A DNA stretch of 11,777 bases from Sphaerochaetaceae bacterium (GTDB taxonomy: Bacteria; Spirochaetota; Spirochaetia; Sphaerochaetales; Sphaerochaetaceae): positions 1-11,777 of the forward strand of contig JAKSPF010000022.1 in the NCBI GenBank assembly GCA_024405065.1, written 5' to 3'. The notes under the pieces were generated by a model. It did no database searches and was not told the origin of the DNA. It saw nothing but the letters and a program-made list of their open reading frames with translations. Shown here piece after piece: positions 1 through 7,403 of the stretch. Both the position numbers and the translations under genes were made by a program. Numbering within the stretch: position 1 is the first letter of the stretch; each line of letters opens with the position of its first letter.

Positions 1-15
1 AAAGGAGGCATATAG

Positions 16-666
16 ATGTCAAAAGATGTTCTGGACAAAATTCTTGACAGTAAAATCATCGCTATTGTAAGGAGCATTCACAGTTCCGTAATTGTAAGTC
101 TTGCAGATGCCATGCTCAAAGGAGGTGTATGCTGCATAGAAGTGACATTTGACCAGTCAAGCAAGGAAAATGCAGAAGATACACTTGTGAGTATCGCAAA
201 AATACGTGAAACGTTCGGTGACAAAGTATGCGTAGGAGCCGGAACCGTGATGAACGTTGAACAGGTGAAGTCGGCATCTGCTGCAGGTGCTCAGTACATA
301 ATTTCACCCAATGTGAATGAAGATGTAATCAGGGAAACAAAAAAACTCGGTAAAATTTCAATTCCGGGCGCAATGACTCCCACTGAAGCAGTACAGGCAT
401 ATTCATACGGTGCGGATATTGTGAAGATGTTCCCCGCAGGAGTTCTCGGACCTGCCTACATCAAGGCAATCAAGGCTCCTCTCAAGCATATTCCGGTAAT
501 TGCAGTGGGGGGAGTGAATGTTGAAAACTGTGCAGAATTCATAAAAGCCGGTGCTGTAGGTGTAGGTGTCGGAGGAAACCTTGTCAGTGCAAAACTTGTT
601 GACGAAGGCAAATTTGATGAAATTACTGCAGTTGCAAAAGCTTATGTACAGGCTTTGAAAAGTTGA
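16..666 (+). CDS. eda: 2-keto-3-deoxy-6-phosphogluconate (KDPG/KHG) aldolase
   Basis: Class I (Schiff-base) aldolase of the Eda family, 216 aa, close to the usual family length. It cleaves KDPG to pyruvate and glyceraldehyde-3-phosphate in the Entner-Doudoroff or hexuronate route; related members act on 2-keto-4-hydroxyglutarate or 6-phospho-galactonate. Seen in the sequence: the N-terminal AIVR motif (about residues 16-19), the general acid/base Glu42 in IEVTF, the GAGTV strand, the PGAMTPTEA segment, and the Schiff-base Lys137 in VKMFPAG, followed by the phosphate-binding GGV and GVGVGG loops near the C-terminus. The start is set by a very strong AAAGGAGG site at bases 1-8. The next gene starts at or just after its stop, so the two are translationally coupled. 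The promoter lies outside the window. The exact sugar acid is inferred only from family; the cytosolic aldolase identity is secure. Confidence 0.93.
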   Translation: MSKDVLDKILDSKIIAIVRSIHSSVIVSLADAMLKGGVCCIEVTFDQSSKENAEDTLVSIAKIRETFGDKVCVGAGTVMNVEQVKSASAAGAQYIISPNVNEDVIRETKKLGKISIPGAMTPTEAVQAYSYGADIVKMFPAGVLGPAYIKAIKAPLKHIPVIAVGGVNVENCAEFIKAGAVGVGVGGNLVSAKLVDEGKFDEITAVAKAYVQALKS

Positions 667-668
667 GG
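664..668 (+). promoter_or_regulatory. ribosome binding site overlapping the eda stop codon
   Basis: The bases TGAGG combine the stop codon of eda (TGA) with a GAGG Shine-Dalgarno core lying 6 nt before the ATG at 675. This favours ATG 675 over the in-frame TTG at 663, which has no good site upstream. The layout implies termination-reinitiation coupling between the aldolase and the dehydrogenase. Confidence 0.6.
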
Positions 669-674
669 TTTGCA

Positions 675-1628
675 ATGTCGCTGAAATGTCTTATCACTTC
701 CCGCTCGTTCGGAAACATAAATGATGAACCTTATGCAGTACTGAGAAACGCCGGCTATGAATACCTGAAAATCGGCGCAGATTTCAGTCAGGAAGAATTT
801 GAAAAAATCGTTCCCGATTATGATGCTGCAATCATAGGTGTGCACCCCTTCCCTTCCGATGTTCTTGCAAAATGTCATAAGCTCAGAATCATAGCAAAAA
901 ACGGTGTCGGTCTTGACAACATTCCTCTTGAGCAGTGTAAAAAACAGGGTATTGCCGTAACAAACACGCCCGGTACGAACTCAAATGCCGTTGCGGATCT
1001 TACGTTTGCCCTCATGCTCAACGTTGCACGCAATGTAAAGCTTACAAATATGAACATTGCAAAAGGTAACGTAAAACCGGTCATGGGAAATGATGTCTGT
1101 TTCAAGACTTTGGGACTTTTGGGATTCGGTGCAATTGCAAAATGCGTGGCACGAAGAGCCTCCGGCTTCGGTATGAAGATTCTTGCGTACGATCCTTTTA
1201 TAAAAGAACTTCCGGAAGAATTCAGAACATACGTGAAACTCTGCTCTTTCAGTGAAGTTACGGAAAACTGTGATTATCTTTCCGTTCACATGCCTCTTAC
1301 CGATGAAACAAAAAACATGATTTCAGCAACTCAACTTGCAAAAATGAAGAAAGGCACCGTTATAATCAATACTGCACGCGGCGGAATTGTAAATGAGAAA
1401 GACCTCTATGATGCAATCATATCAGGTCACATCTACGGAGCAGGAATAGACTGTGTGGAAAATGAACCGCCGAGTGCGGATAATCCGCTTTACAGTCTTG
1501 ATACGGTTATAATTACCCCGCATATCGGTATGTATTCAAAAGAAGCAATAAATGCCGTAGGTCTTATGTGCGCAAAGAACTGTGCGGCAATTGTAACCGG
1601 TGAAGAACTTGTAAATCAGGTCTGTTGA
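675..1628 (+). CDS. D-isomer-specific 2-hydroxyacid dehydrogenase (phosphoglycerate dehydrogenase-like)
   Basis: NAD-dependent D-2-hydroxyacid dehydrogenase of the SerA/GyaR type, 317 aa from ATG 675 and without a C-terminal ACT domain, so not a full-length regulated SerA. Seen: a split substrate-binding domain (residues about 1-95 and 285-317) around a Rossmann core with GFGAIA (Gly150, Gly152), and Asp173 in AYDPF at the end of the second strand, which suggests NAD rather than NADP. The catalytic triad is Arg235 (NTARGG), Glu264 (ENEPP) and His283 (TPHIG). It directly follows eda and is coupled to it, so a role in sugar-acid or 2-keto-acid metabolism is more likely than serine synthesis. 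The substrate (hydroxypyruvate, glyoxylate, 3-phosphoglycerate or another keto acid) cannot be read from the sequence. A TTG start at 663 would add four residues. Confidence 0.88.
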   Translation: MSLKCLITSRSFGNINDEPYAVLRNAGYEYLKIGADFSQEEFEKIVPDYDAAIIGVHPFPSDVLAKCHKLRIIAKNGVGLDNIPLEQCKKQGIAVTNTPGTNSNAVADLTFALMLNVARNVKLTNMNIAKGNVKPVMGNDVCFKTLGLLGFGAIAKCVARRASGFGMKILAYDPFIKELPEEFRTYVKLCSFSEVTENCDYLSVHMPLTDETKNMISATQLAKMKKGTVIINTARGGIVNEKDLYDAIISGHIYGAGIDCVENEPPSADNPLYSLDTVIITPHIGMYSKEAINAVGLMCAKNCAAIVTGEELVNQVC

Positions 1629-1658
1629 TTGGACAAACAGAAAGGGAGAGACTGTTTT

Positions 1659-2237
1659 ATGAAAAAAATCGCATTGTTTTTTATTGTTCTGTTCACGGCA
1701 TTTACCGTATATGCACAGGACTGGAGCGGAACATACTACTGGAAAAATCCGAGTGCAGATACCAACAACGGCAGAAATGCACAATTTCTGTTCAGAGTTG
1801 AGAAAGTACAGGACAACACCGGTACATGGTACAAGGTTTATGATCTGTCATACGGAAGTGAGTTACTGATATTCCCTATAGACAATCCTTCGGACAAAGG
1901 AAAGTATATGTGGCACAGCTACAAGGAAACCACACCGCAAACCGAAGCCTTCCGTAAGTGTTTTACAAGACTTGCAGTGAAAGATCTCAAACTGAACAAG
2001 TGGCGTGTGTCGGAAATGACACATGACAGTGAATCCGGATACTGCAGACTTGAAGTGAATGTCTTCATCTTTGTTGTAGGTCTGGGTAATCAGTTCAACT
2101 TCAGAATTGATCCGGTAACAGGCAAAAGACAGATGGTATACACAATTACACCGGACAAAGCCGCCCAAAACGGAATGTACCGCAATACATCACCGGGTTC
2201 GGAGGGTGACTTTGTCTATGTAATGACAGAGGTATAA
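1659..2237 (+). CDS. exported protein of unknown function
   Basis: A 192-aa protein that I do not recognise. The N-terminus is a textbook Sec signal peptide: MKK, a hydrophobic core over residues about 4-16, then VYA|QDW with cleavage after Ala19. There is no lipobox cysteine, so it should be soluble in the periplasm or outside the cell rather than a lipoprotein. The mature part (about 173 aa) is rich in aromatic residues and polar beta-type stretches, has two cysteines (about residues 107 and 140) that could pair, and shows no membrane segment or catalytic motif I can name. The ATG at 1659 is preceded by GGGAGAG about 10 nt upstream. An in-frame TTG at 1629 would put ten charged residues before the signal peptide and is unlikely. 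It starts 30 bp after the dehydrogenase and may be co-transcribed. Its 3' end is 8 bp from the convergent synthetase gene. Confidence 0.75.
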   Translation: MKKIALFFIVLFTAFTVYAQDWSGTYYWKNPSADTNNGRNAQFLFRVEKVQDNTGTWYKVYDLSYGSELLIFPIDNPSDKGKYMWHSYKETTPQTEAFRKCFTRLAVKDLKLNKWRVSEMTHDSESGYCRLEVNVFIFVVGLGNQFNFRIDPVTGKRQMVYTITPDKAAQNGMYRNTSPGSEGDFVYVMTEV

Positions 2238-2245
2238 AGCTCAGA

Positions 2246-3991
2246 TCAGACTGTGAAACCCACAGAAGTGTCAACAGTTTCAGGCAGACCGGTTCGCTTT
2301 ATCTTTCTTGTTGATGTCTTGGGATATTCACAGTCTGCAAGCATTACAAAATTCACTTTTTTGTATGCAGGCAATGTGGCGTTGACCATTCTTACGTCTT
2401 CACTCACGCGCTTTGTATCTTTTCTGATTCCCTCATCGGCAATGTAAATTCCCGCAACAATTGTCTCCTGTGAAATCTTCCCCTGTTTGAATGTTGAAGG
2501 AAACACAACTATGTCCGTGGCGTAAGTAAGCCGTATTGCAAGAAGTTCCTCAATTTCTTCAGGTGCAACATTCTTACCGTTGGACAACACAATTGTGTTT
2601 TTTATCCTGCCGGAGAAAACTATACGACCTTTTTCATCAAGGTAACCGTTGTCTCCGGTATGGAAAAAGCCGTCGGAATCCATTACCTTGCGGGTATTTT
2701 CCTCGTCCTTGTAATATCCGGAAAACACACTCTTTCCACGTACGCAAATCTCACCCACCCCGTCTTCATCGGGATTGTATATCTTCACTTCAGACTGAGG
2801 ACACGGGCGACCCACAGACCTGTAATCGTGAAGTGTCTCCGAATTTAAAGACACAAGCGGACCGCACTCCGTGATTCCGTATCCGTTACAGAGAAGCACA
2901 CCCAAATCATTAAAACCCTTCACAACATCGGGATTAAGACCGGAACCGCCGCAGATTATCTGATTGAGATTACCGCCGAACGGTTCAAAAACTTCTTTGA
3001 AAATCTCATGTGACTTGTCTATGCCGAATAAACGGAAAAGCCTGTTTATCTTTATACCCATCCTCAATTTGTCAGCCTTACCCTGTTTTTCGGCGGCATC
3101 CCATATTCCCTTGTAAAATGCGTTTGCGACCATGGGAACAACTGTGATAAGGTGAGGTTTGTATACTTTCATATCAGCCATTATATTTCTCAGACTGTGA
3201 CAGACATATGTAAGTTCACCGCTTCCGATTCTTGCAATAACATGGGTGTTTATCTCCGTGGAATGATGCATGGGAAGAACGCTCATTGAAATATTGTTGT
3301 AAAACTTTGTCCTTATGGTATCAAGACAATTCTGCATATTCACCGTCAGGTTGGTATTTGTAAGCACAACACCTTTGTTTGCTCCGGTTGTACCTGAGGT
3401 AAATATTATCTTTGCCGGAGCATTCATATCCATCTCTTTGTTGCGATAACAGTTTGCATCCTGAGGAACCTCTTTTCCCTTTGCCACAATTTCATCCCAG
3501 AAAAGATAACCGTCAACCTTCTTATCCATCAGTATGACTGTTTTCAGCAGCGGGCAATGTGGCTTTACCGCCTCAACCTTTTTCAACAGTGCCTTTGTGC
3601 ACATCACAACATCAGCATCGCAACGGTTAAGAAGCGTAGCAGTAAGATCCTCAGAAGCGTCCTTATCAAGAGGAATAACAACACCCACCCCGCTTGAAAT
3701 ACAGGTATCGGCAAGCACATAACGACACGAATTTTCCGATATTACAGCAATGTGACTTCCCTTGAATCCGTAGGCAATCAGACCGTCACCGAGGTTTTGA
3801 ATTTCCCAGAAAACCTGTTTGCCGTCCCAGTGAACAAGGTTCTTCCTTTCCTCATCCAGTTCTCCTAAAATCAGTTTGTCCGGGTAATATTTCAAAAGCC
3901 TTTCAAGACAGTTCTTTATGCTTGTATGCGGTCCGTCTTTCAAAAAAGTGTTTTTTATATTTTCCGATGCAGTATTGAATTTTGCTCTCAT
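2246..3991 (-). CDS. AMP-forming acyl-CoA synthetase / AMP-binding ligase
   Basis: Adenylate-forming enzyme of the ANL superfamily, 581 aa from ATG 3991. It would activate a carboxylic acid with ATP to an acyl-AMP and then transfer the acyl group to CoA. The overall style is that of long-chain fatty acyl-CoA synthetases (FadD-like), but chain length cannot be fixed. Motifs in order: the P-loop-like TSGTTGANKG (about residues 197-207), YGITECGP (about 370-377), HTGDNG with the ribose-binding Asp near 446, SGRIKN hinge, SNGKNVAPEEIE, and a C-terminal PKTSTRKIKR whose Lys563 sits at the catalytic lysine position. In that last motif the usual Gly before the Lys is Arg. No signal peptide or membrane segment is visible. 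ATG 3991 follows GGAGG at 7 nt; the longer in-frame reading from 4039 would begin upstream of the -10 box and is rejected. The gene appears monocistronic, driven by its own promoter. Confidence 0.88.
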   Translation of the reverse strand: MRAKFNTASENIKNTFLKDGPHTSIKNCLERLLKYYPDKLILGELDEERKNLVHWDGKQVFWEIQNLGDGLIAYGFKGSHIAVISENSCRYVLADTCISSGVGVVIPLDKDASEDLTATLLNRCDADVVMCTKALLKKVEAVKPHCPLLKTVILMDKKVDGYLFWDEIVAKGKEVPQDANCYRNKEMDMNAPAKIIFTSGTTGANKGVVLTNTNLTVNMQNCLDTIRTKFYNNISMSVLPMHHSTEINTHVIARIGSGELTYVCHSLRNIMADMKVYKPHLITVVPMVANAFYKGIWDAAEKQGKADKLRMGIKINRLFRLFGIDKSHEIFKEVFEPFGGNLNQIICGGSGLNPDVVKGFNDLGVLLCNGYGITECGPLVSLNSETLHDYRSVGRPCPQSEVKIYNPDEDGVGEICVRGKSVFSGYYKDEENTRKVMDSDGFFHTGDNGYLDEKGRIVFSGRIKNTIVLSNGKNVAPEEIEELLAIRLTYATDIVVFPSTFKQGKISQETIVAGIYIADEGIRKDTKRVSEDVRMVNATLPAYKKVNFVMLADCEYPKTSTRKIKRTGLPETVDTSVGFTV

Positions 3992-4019
3992 CGCAATACC
4001 TCCGTATTTAATCGTGGAG

Positions 4020-4049
4020 ATTATACAAAAACACTGCATAACATTTCAA
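4020..4049 (-). promoter_or_regulatory. sigma-70-type promoter of the acyl-CoA synthetase gene
   Basis: On the minus strand a -35 box TTGAAA (4049 to 4044, 5 of 6 consensus) is followed after 18 bp by a perfect -10 box TATAAT (4025 to 4020). Transcription should begin near 4013 and leave a leader of about 22 nt carrying the GGAGG site before ATG 3991. Confidence 0.7.
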
Positions 4050-4101
4050 CAACTCGCAGCACGCAAGCAATCAGGGCGAACCAACTCTGCACCCGCAAGA
4101 C

Positions 4102-4184
4102 CGCCTTCAAATATATCGGCTGAGAACAAGGAATGATGCAGAGACAGTATTGCCGATACGGCTCTGCAGAAATGACGCAGTCAA
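4102..4184. repeat. 83-bp hairpin-forming repeat, copy 1
   Basis: First of two near-identical 83-bp units, 80 of 83 positions equal to the copy at 4202-4284. The internal arms TGCAGAG (4137-4143) and CTCTGCA (4162-4168) enclose a second inner stem, GTAT/ATAC, with a 5-nt loop. Copy 1 has the left outer arm TATCGGCTGA (4114-4123) but no matching right arm after it. No convincing gene is encoded. A role as a REP/MITE-like intergenic element is inferred from structure only. Confidence 0.85.
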
Positions 4185-4201
4185 CTGCTTTTTCGGAACA
4201 T

Positions 4202-4284
4202 CGCCTTCAAGTATATCGGCTGAGAACAAGGAATGATGCAGAGACAGTATTACTGATACGGCTCTGCAGAAATGACGCAGTCAA
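4202..4284. repeat. 83-bp hairpin-forming repeat, copy 2
   Basis: Second copy, exactly 100 bp after the first, with a 17-bp unrelated spacer between them. Two of the three differences from copy 1 lie in the apical loop of the hairpin (TGCCG against TACTG), so the stem is untouched. The left arm TATCGGCTGA (4214-4223) is the perfect inverse complement of 4285-4294, which covers the last codons and the stop of the adjacent receptor gene, giving an 81-bp structure with nested stems. Confidence 0.85.
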
Positions 4285-6684
4285 TCAGCCGATAGACGCA
4301 GAAGGCCCGTTGTAGCGGAGAGCAAGCATCGTAATATCATCAAACTGTGCCGCATCCCCGACAAATTTATCTATATCCCTTGTCACGTATTCGCACAAGT
4401 CGCGCATGAAAACAAACGGATGTGAATTGACGGCTTTGAGAAGCCGTTCTTCACCGTAAAATTCTCCGTTTGCATTTGTTGCTTCGGGTATGCCGTCGGT
4501 GTAGAGGAAGATTTCATCACCGGGTTCAAGGTGAAATTCCTGTTTTTTGTACTTTATTCCGGGCATACCGGCAAGAACAAAGCCGCATTTCTGCTCGGCA
4601 AATTCAAAACGACCGGATTTTCTGCGGATAAGAGGCTTTTCATGACCCGCATTGGCAAAGCAGACGTTGCCGGTATCAAGGTCAAGTACACCCTGCCATG
4701 CAGTGATGAACATCTCGGCATCATTACCCTCACAAAGATTATCGTTTCCGGCGGTAAAAACATCCTGAACCTCAAGCCCGCTTTCAGACAAGCCTTTAAG
4801 CTCTGTTTTTCCGCGCATCATGAACAAAGCGGCGGGAATACCCTTACCGGACACATCGGCCATAAGAAAATAAAGCCTGTTTTCTATCCTATAGAAATCA
4901 TAGAAATCACCGCCGACCTCTTTAGCTGTGTCCATTGATGCAAAAATTTCATAATTCTCATTATTGGGAAATTCACGGGGAAGAACGGAAAACTGTATTG
5001 CCTTTGCAAAACCGAGTTCCGCATCTATACGCGCACTTGCCTCTGCTATGTAACCCTTCAACTTTTCAACTGTGGCATTTATATCGTTGGACAGAGCAGC
5101 AAACTCTTCATTGGTCATTACCTTGACTTGAGTATCAAGTTTTCCGTCGGTGATTTCCGCAAGCTTTCCGTTTATTACACGGATTTTACTGACAACAACA
5201 ATTTTTAAGAGAATGTAGACAAGAAGGAACAGTGCTCCGTACACAAGAACCTGAAGATAAATATAAACATTGACACCGATATTTCTCATTTTCAGTGCTT
5301 CTTTCTTGGGATAAACGGAAACAATGATATAATTCTCCTGTGTTGTAAACATATAGTACATCTCACCGGTACCGTAATCACAGGTATAGACCTTCATTTC
5401 TTCCTCGTCATCCACTTTATCAAAAAGAATCTCCGGTGGCATCTTAACAGAAGAACTGACCAATCTTCCGTCTGAATCAAAAACTATTACTCCTCCGGTT
5501 TCACCTACACGTCTGTGTTCCAAGAGAAGAAGAATCACCTTGTTGAATTCACGCTGATGCTCTTCAGTGCCATAACCGACCTGAATACACCCTGTGTCAT
5601 AGGCAATACCCACGTATTTTCTCATCACATTTGAGTCAACGGATATGGCTCCGTACTTTTGTACGTAGTAGGGTTCTTTTTTCATCGTGAACATGAATTC
5701 CGATGACTGCCTGCCGGTAAACATATTGTACCCGAGATATCCGTCATAAGTACTCTCTGTGATTATTCCGTTACCGTCAATTATATTGATTTCCTCAACT
5801 TCATGCTTTTCGGCAATATCCGAAAGAGGAATACCTGCACTTACATCCTCTTTTATCAGCTGTGCAGCTGTTATGAGCAGGTAATCTCTGACATTGTTTA
5901 CCTCCTTCTCAACGTCGGAAATTGTTTGTGAAAGGAAATTGTAGGTTTGTGAATCGGCAAGGCTTTTCTGTGCTCTCAGCATAAAAACGGTTGTAATCGT
6001 AAAAGCACTTAACATGCAGATAACAAGATGACTCTGTATTATATCGGAAATACGTCTGTTTTTCCTCGGGGTAAAAACAGAATACGAATTTTCATCAATG
6101 ATGGAAACAAGAATTGCACCAGCCATAACCGAAATACCGTTTGCAAAAACCATAGGAGTCGTAGCCGTTGTAATAAGATCCATTGCTCTCTCTATTTCAT
6201 CCATGTTGGTCACAAAAGCAAGAGTAAGATGAATGAACTCCATTACAACACCTACCAGTCCGGAAACAAGCCATGAGGGTCTTTTGTTTTCAAACAGGTA
6301 TACACGGATAATCGCCCCGAAAAACCCTGCAATTATAGTTGCAAGTGAACAGGCGACTCTGAGAAAATAACCCACACCCCAGAGAGAAGCTATCCACCTT
6401 TCTATTCCGCCGATAAGTCCGGCAAGGATTCCCGCCCACGGTCCGAAAAAAAGACCCGCACTCAGAACCGAAGCATCTCTGCAGTTGATTATCGCCCCGT
6501 TCATCGGAATTCCCCACTCCGTCCCCATTATTGCAAGACCGCCGAACACCACACCTATTATAGTCTGCCTGAGTTTGTATGAAAGTGCAGAAAAAGACTT
6601 TGTTTTATTCAAAAGTGAAAATATTGCCGACACCGCTACCGGCATCATTGTCGTAAGTATCAGTTTTATTGTGGCAATGTTCAT
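4285..6684 (-). CDS. membrane receptor with 5TM (LytS-like), extracytoplasmic sensor, HAMP and SpoIIE/PP2C serine phosphatase domain
   Basis: A 799-aa integral membrane signalling protein. The N-terminal part (residues about 1-215) has multiple hydrophobic segments and an NCRDAS-x4-GLFFGPWAG stretch typical of the 5TM-5TMR_LYT module. A further membrane helix near 222-242 leads into an extracytoplasmic region (about 245-465) that may be a Cache-like sensor. A second helix (about 470-495) is followed by a HAMP-like linker and a SpoIIE domain (about 575-795). The phosphatase metal-binding acidic residues are present: Asp593 (VGGDFYD), Asp610 (ADVSGKG), the Asp of YTDG, and Asp782/783 (FDDIT). 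It probably dephosphorylates an anti-sigma-factor antagonist or a similar phosphoprotein in response to an outside signal; no such partner is in the window. ATG 6684 follows GGAGG at 7 nt. The last codons lie in an arm of the adjacent repeat structure. Confidence 0.88.
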   Translation of the reverse strand: MNIATIKLILTTMMPVAVSAIFSLLNKTKSFSALSYKLRQTIIGVVFGGLAIMGTEWGIPMNGAIINCRDASVLSAGLFFGPWAGILAGLIGGIERWIASLWGVGYFLRVACSLATIIAGFFGAIIRVYLFENKRPSWLVSGLVGVVMEFIHLTLAFVTNMDEIERAMDLITTATTPMVFANGISVMAGAILVSIIDENSYSVFTPRKNRRISDIIQSHLVICMLSAFTITTVFMLRAQKSLADSQTYNFLSQTISDVEKEVNNVRDYLLITAAQLIKEDVSAGIPLSDIAEKHEVEEINIIDGNGIITESTYDGYLGYNMFTGRQSSEFMFTMKKEPYYVQKYGAISVDSNVMRKYVGIAYDTGCIQVGYGTEEHQREFNKVILLLLEHRRVGETGGVIVFDSDGRLVSSSVKMPPEILFDKVDDEEEMKVYTCDYGTGEMYYMFTTQENYIIVSVYPKKEALKMRNIGVNVYIYLQVLVYGALFLLVYILLKIVVVSKIRVINGKLAEITDGKLDTQVKVMTNEEFAALSNDINATVEKLKGYIAEASARIDAELGFAKAIQFSVLPREFPNNENYEIFASMDTAKEVGGDFYDFYRIENRLYFLMADVSGKGIPAALFMMRGKTELKGLSESGLEVQDVFTAGNDNLCEGNDAEMFITAWQGVLDLDTGNVCFANAGHEKPLIRRKSGRFEFAEQKCGFVLAGMPGIKYKKQEFHLEPGDEIFLYTDGIPEATNANGEFYGEERLLKAVNSHPFVFMRDLCEYVTRDIDKFVGDAAQFDDITMLALRYNGPSASIG

Positions 6685-6747
6685 TTACTTTCCTCCGACA
6701 CACTGTTCAAACCGCAGAATACATTTGAAAGTTGTTCTTCGCCACTT

Positions 6748-6776
6748 AATCTACCACAAAATGTTATCTCTGTCAC
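6748..6776 (-). promoter_or_regulatory. possible promoter of the SpoIIE receptor gene
   Basis: Minus-strand GTGACA (6776 to 6771, 5 of 6 to the -35 consensus), 17 bp, then TAGATT (6753 to 6748, 4 of 6 to -10). It would give a leader of roughly 57 nt before ATG 6684. The -10 is weak, so this is only a candidate. Confidence 0.35.
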
Positions 6777-6792
6777 ATCCCCTGTCTTTTGT

Positions 6793-6800
6793 GCTATGAT
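6793..6800 (+). promoter_or_regulatory. possible -10 element placing the exporter transcript start at its ATG
   Basis: TATGAT at 6795-6800 (5 of 6 to consensus) ends 6 nt before ATG 6807, so transcription would begin at or next to the start codon. The preceding bases are GTGC, so TG lies 1 nt upstream (a TGn-like extended -10 context). No good -35 is seen at the usual distance. No Shine-Dalgarno site lies before ATG 6807, which fits a leaderless message. Confidence 0.4.
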
Positions 6801-6806
6801 TTTGTC

Positions 6807-7403
6807 ATGAGCGCTTTTGCAGAACTTACTGTTTATATCATAACAATGGCATTCACTCCGGGACCGAATGTGATTTTGTGTATGGTGAATGCCGCTCAGA
6901 AAGGCTTCCCGAAATGCCTTGAGCTTAACATCGGCATGTTTTTCGGAGGGCTTCTGGTACATTCGGCAGTCTACTTCATGATTTCATTTCTGGTACAGTG
7001 GCTTCCCGCTTTGCGCCTGTACCTTCAGATTTTGGGTATAATCTATATTCTCTACCTTGCATGGTGTATGTTCAGGAAAGGTGAAATAAAAGTCTCCGAA
7101 CAGAGCGGGGATTTCAAAACAGGCTTTATGTTCCAATTCATGAACGTGAAAGTGATGATGCTGGGTGTCACCGTGAATTCCGTTTATATTCTCCCGCTCG
7201 GACTCTCCCTTGCAAAAGGTTATCTGCTGATACCGTACCTGTGTGTTATCTGCCTTGTATCAACATTCACATGGGCAGTTGCGGGTGCAGCACTGTCAAA
7301 GCTTTATTCAAAACACCGCACGGTATTCAACGTGATTTTCGGACTCAGTCTGCTGGCACTTGCAATCAGAAACATAATTGCACTTCTTTCCGGTTCAGTG
7401 TAA
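6807..7403 (+). CDS. LysE/RhtB family amino-acid exporter
   Basis: A 198-aa polytopic inner-membrane protein of the LysE/RhtB superfamily, whose members export amino acids (lysine, homoserine, threonine, leucine) or related metabolites by proton antiport. Seen: the family signature near the N-terminus, TPGPN at about residues 16-20, then a Gly-rich second helix (GMFFGG), a short charged loop (FRKGEIKVSE), and about six hydrophobic segments over the whole length, as is normal for the family. The ATG at 6807 gives the usual family N-terminus (MSAF); an in-frame TTG at 6789 would add six residues but also lacks a ribosome site. It is divergent from the SpoIIE receptor. The cargo cannot be determined; its position upstream of the tRNA and hpd operon does not by itself link it to p-cresol metabolism. 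The stop codon lies in the first copy of a 16-bp duplication. Confidence 0.88.
   Translation: MSAFAELTVYIITMAFTPGPNVILCMVNAAQKGFPKCLELNIGMFFGGLLVHSAVYFMISFLVQWLPALRLYLQILGIIYILYLAWCMFRKGEIKVSEQSGDFKTGFMFQFMNVKVMMLGVTVNSVYILPLGLSLAKGYLLIPYLCVICLVSTFTWAVAGAALSKLYSKHRTVFNVIFGLSLLALAIRNIIALLSGSV

Noticed and set aside
675..1628. The dehydrogenase as the 4-hydroxyphenyllactate enzyme of tyrosine fermentation linked to hpd
   Set aside because: It is coupled to eda, about 6 kb from hpd and in another transcription unit; nothing in its sequence indicates aromatic substrates.
4177..4193. GCAG-TCAA-CTGC followed by five T on the plus strand, resembling a small terminator
   Set aside because: The stem is only 4 bp and no plus-strand gene lies upstream, so it is probably a chance by-product of the repeat edge.
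4102..4284. Two equal repeats with a spacer, considered as a CRISPR remnant
   Set aside because: The units are 83 bp with internal stems and a single 17-bp spacer; no cas genes are near, so this is not a CRISPR array.
4133..4315. A 60-aa open frame through the repeat region
   Set aside because: It is made of the repeated 83-bp units and has no ribosome site or codon pattern of a gene.
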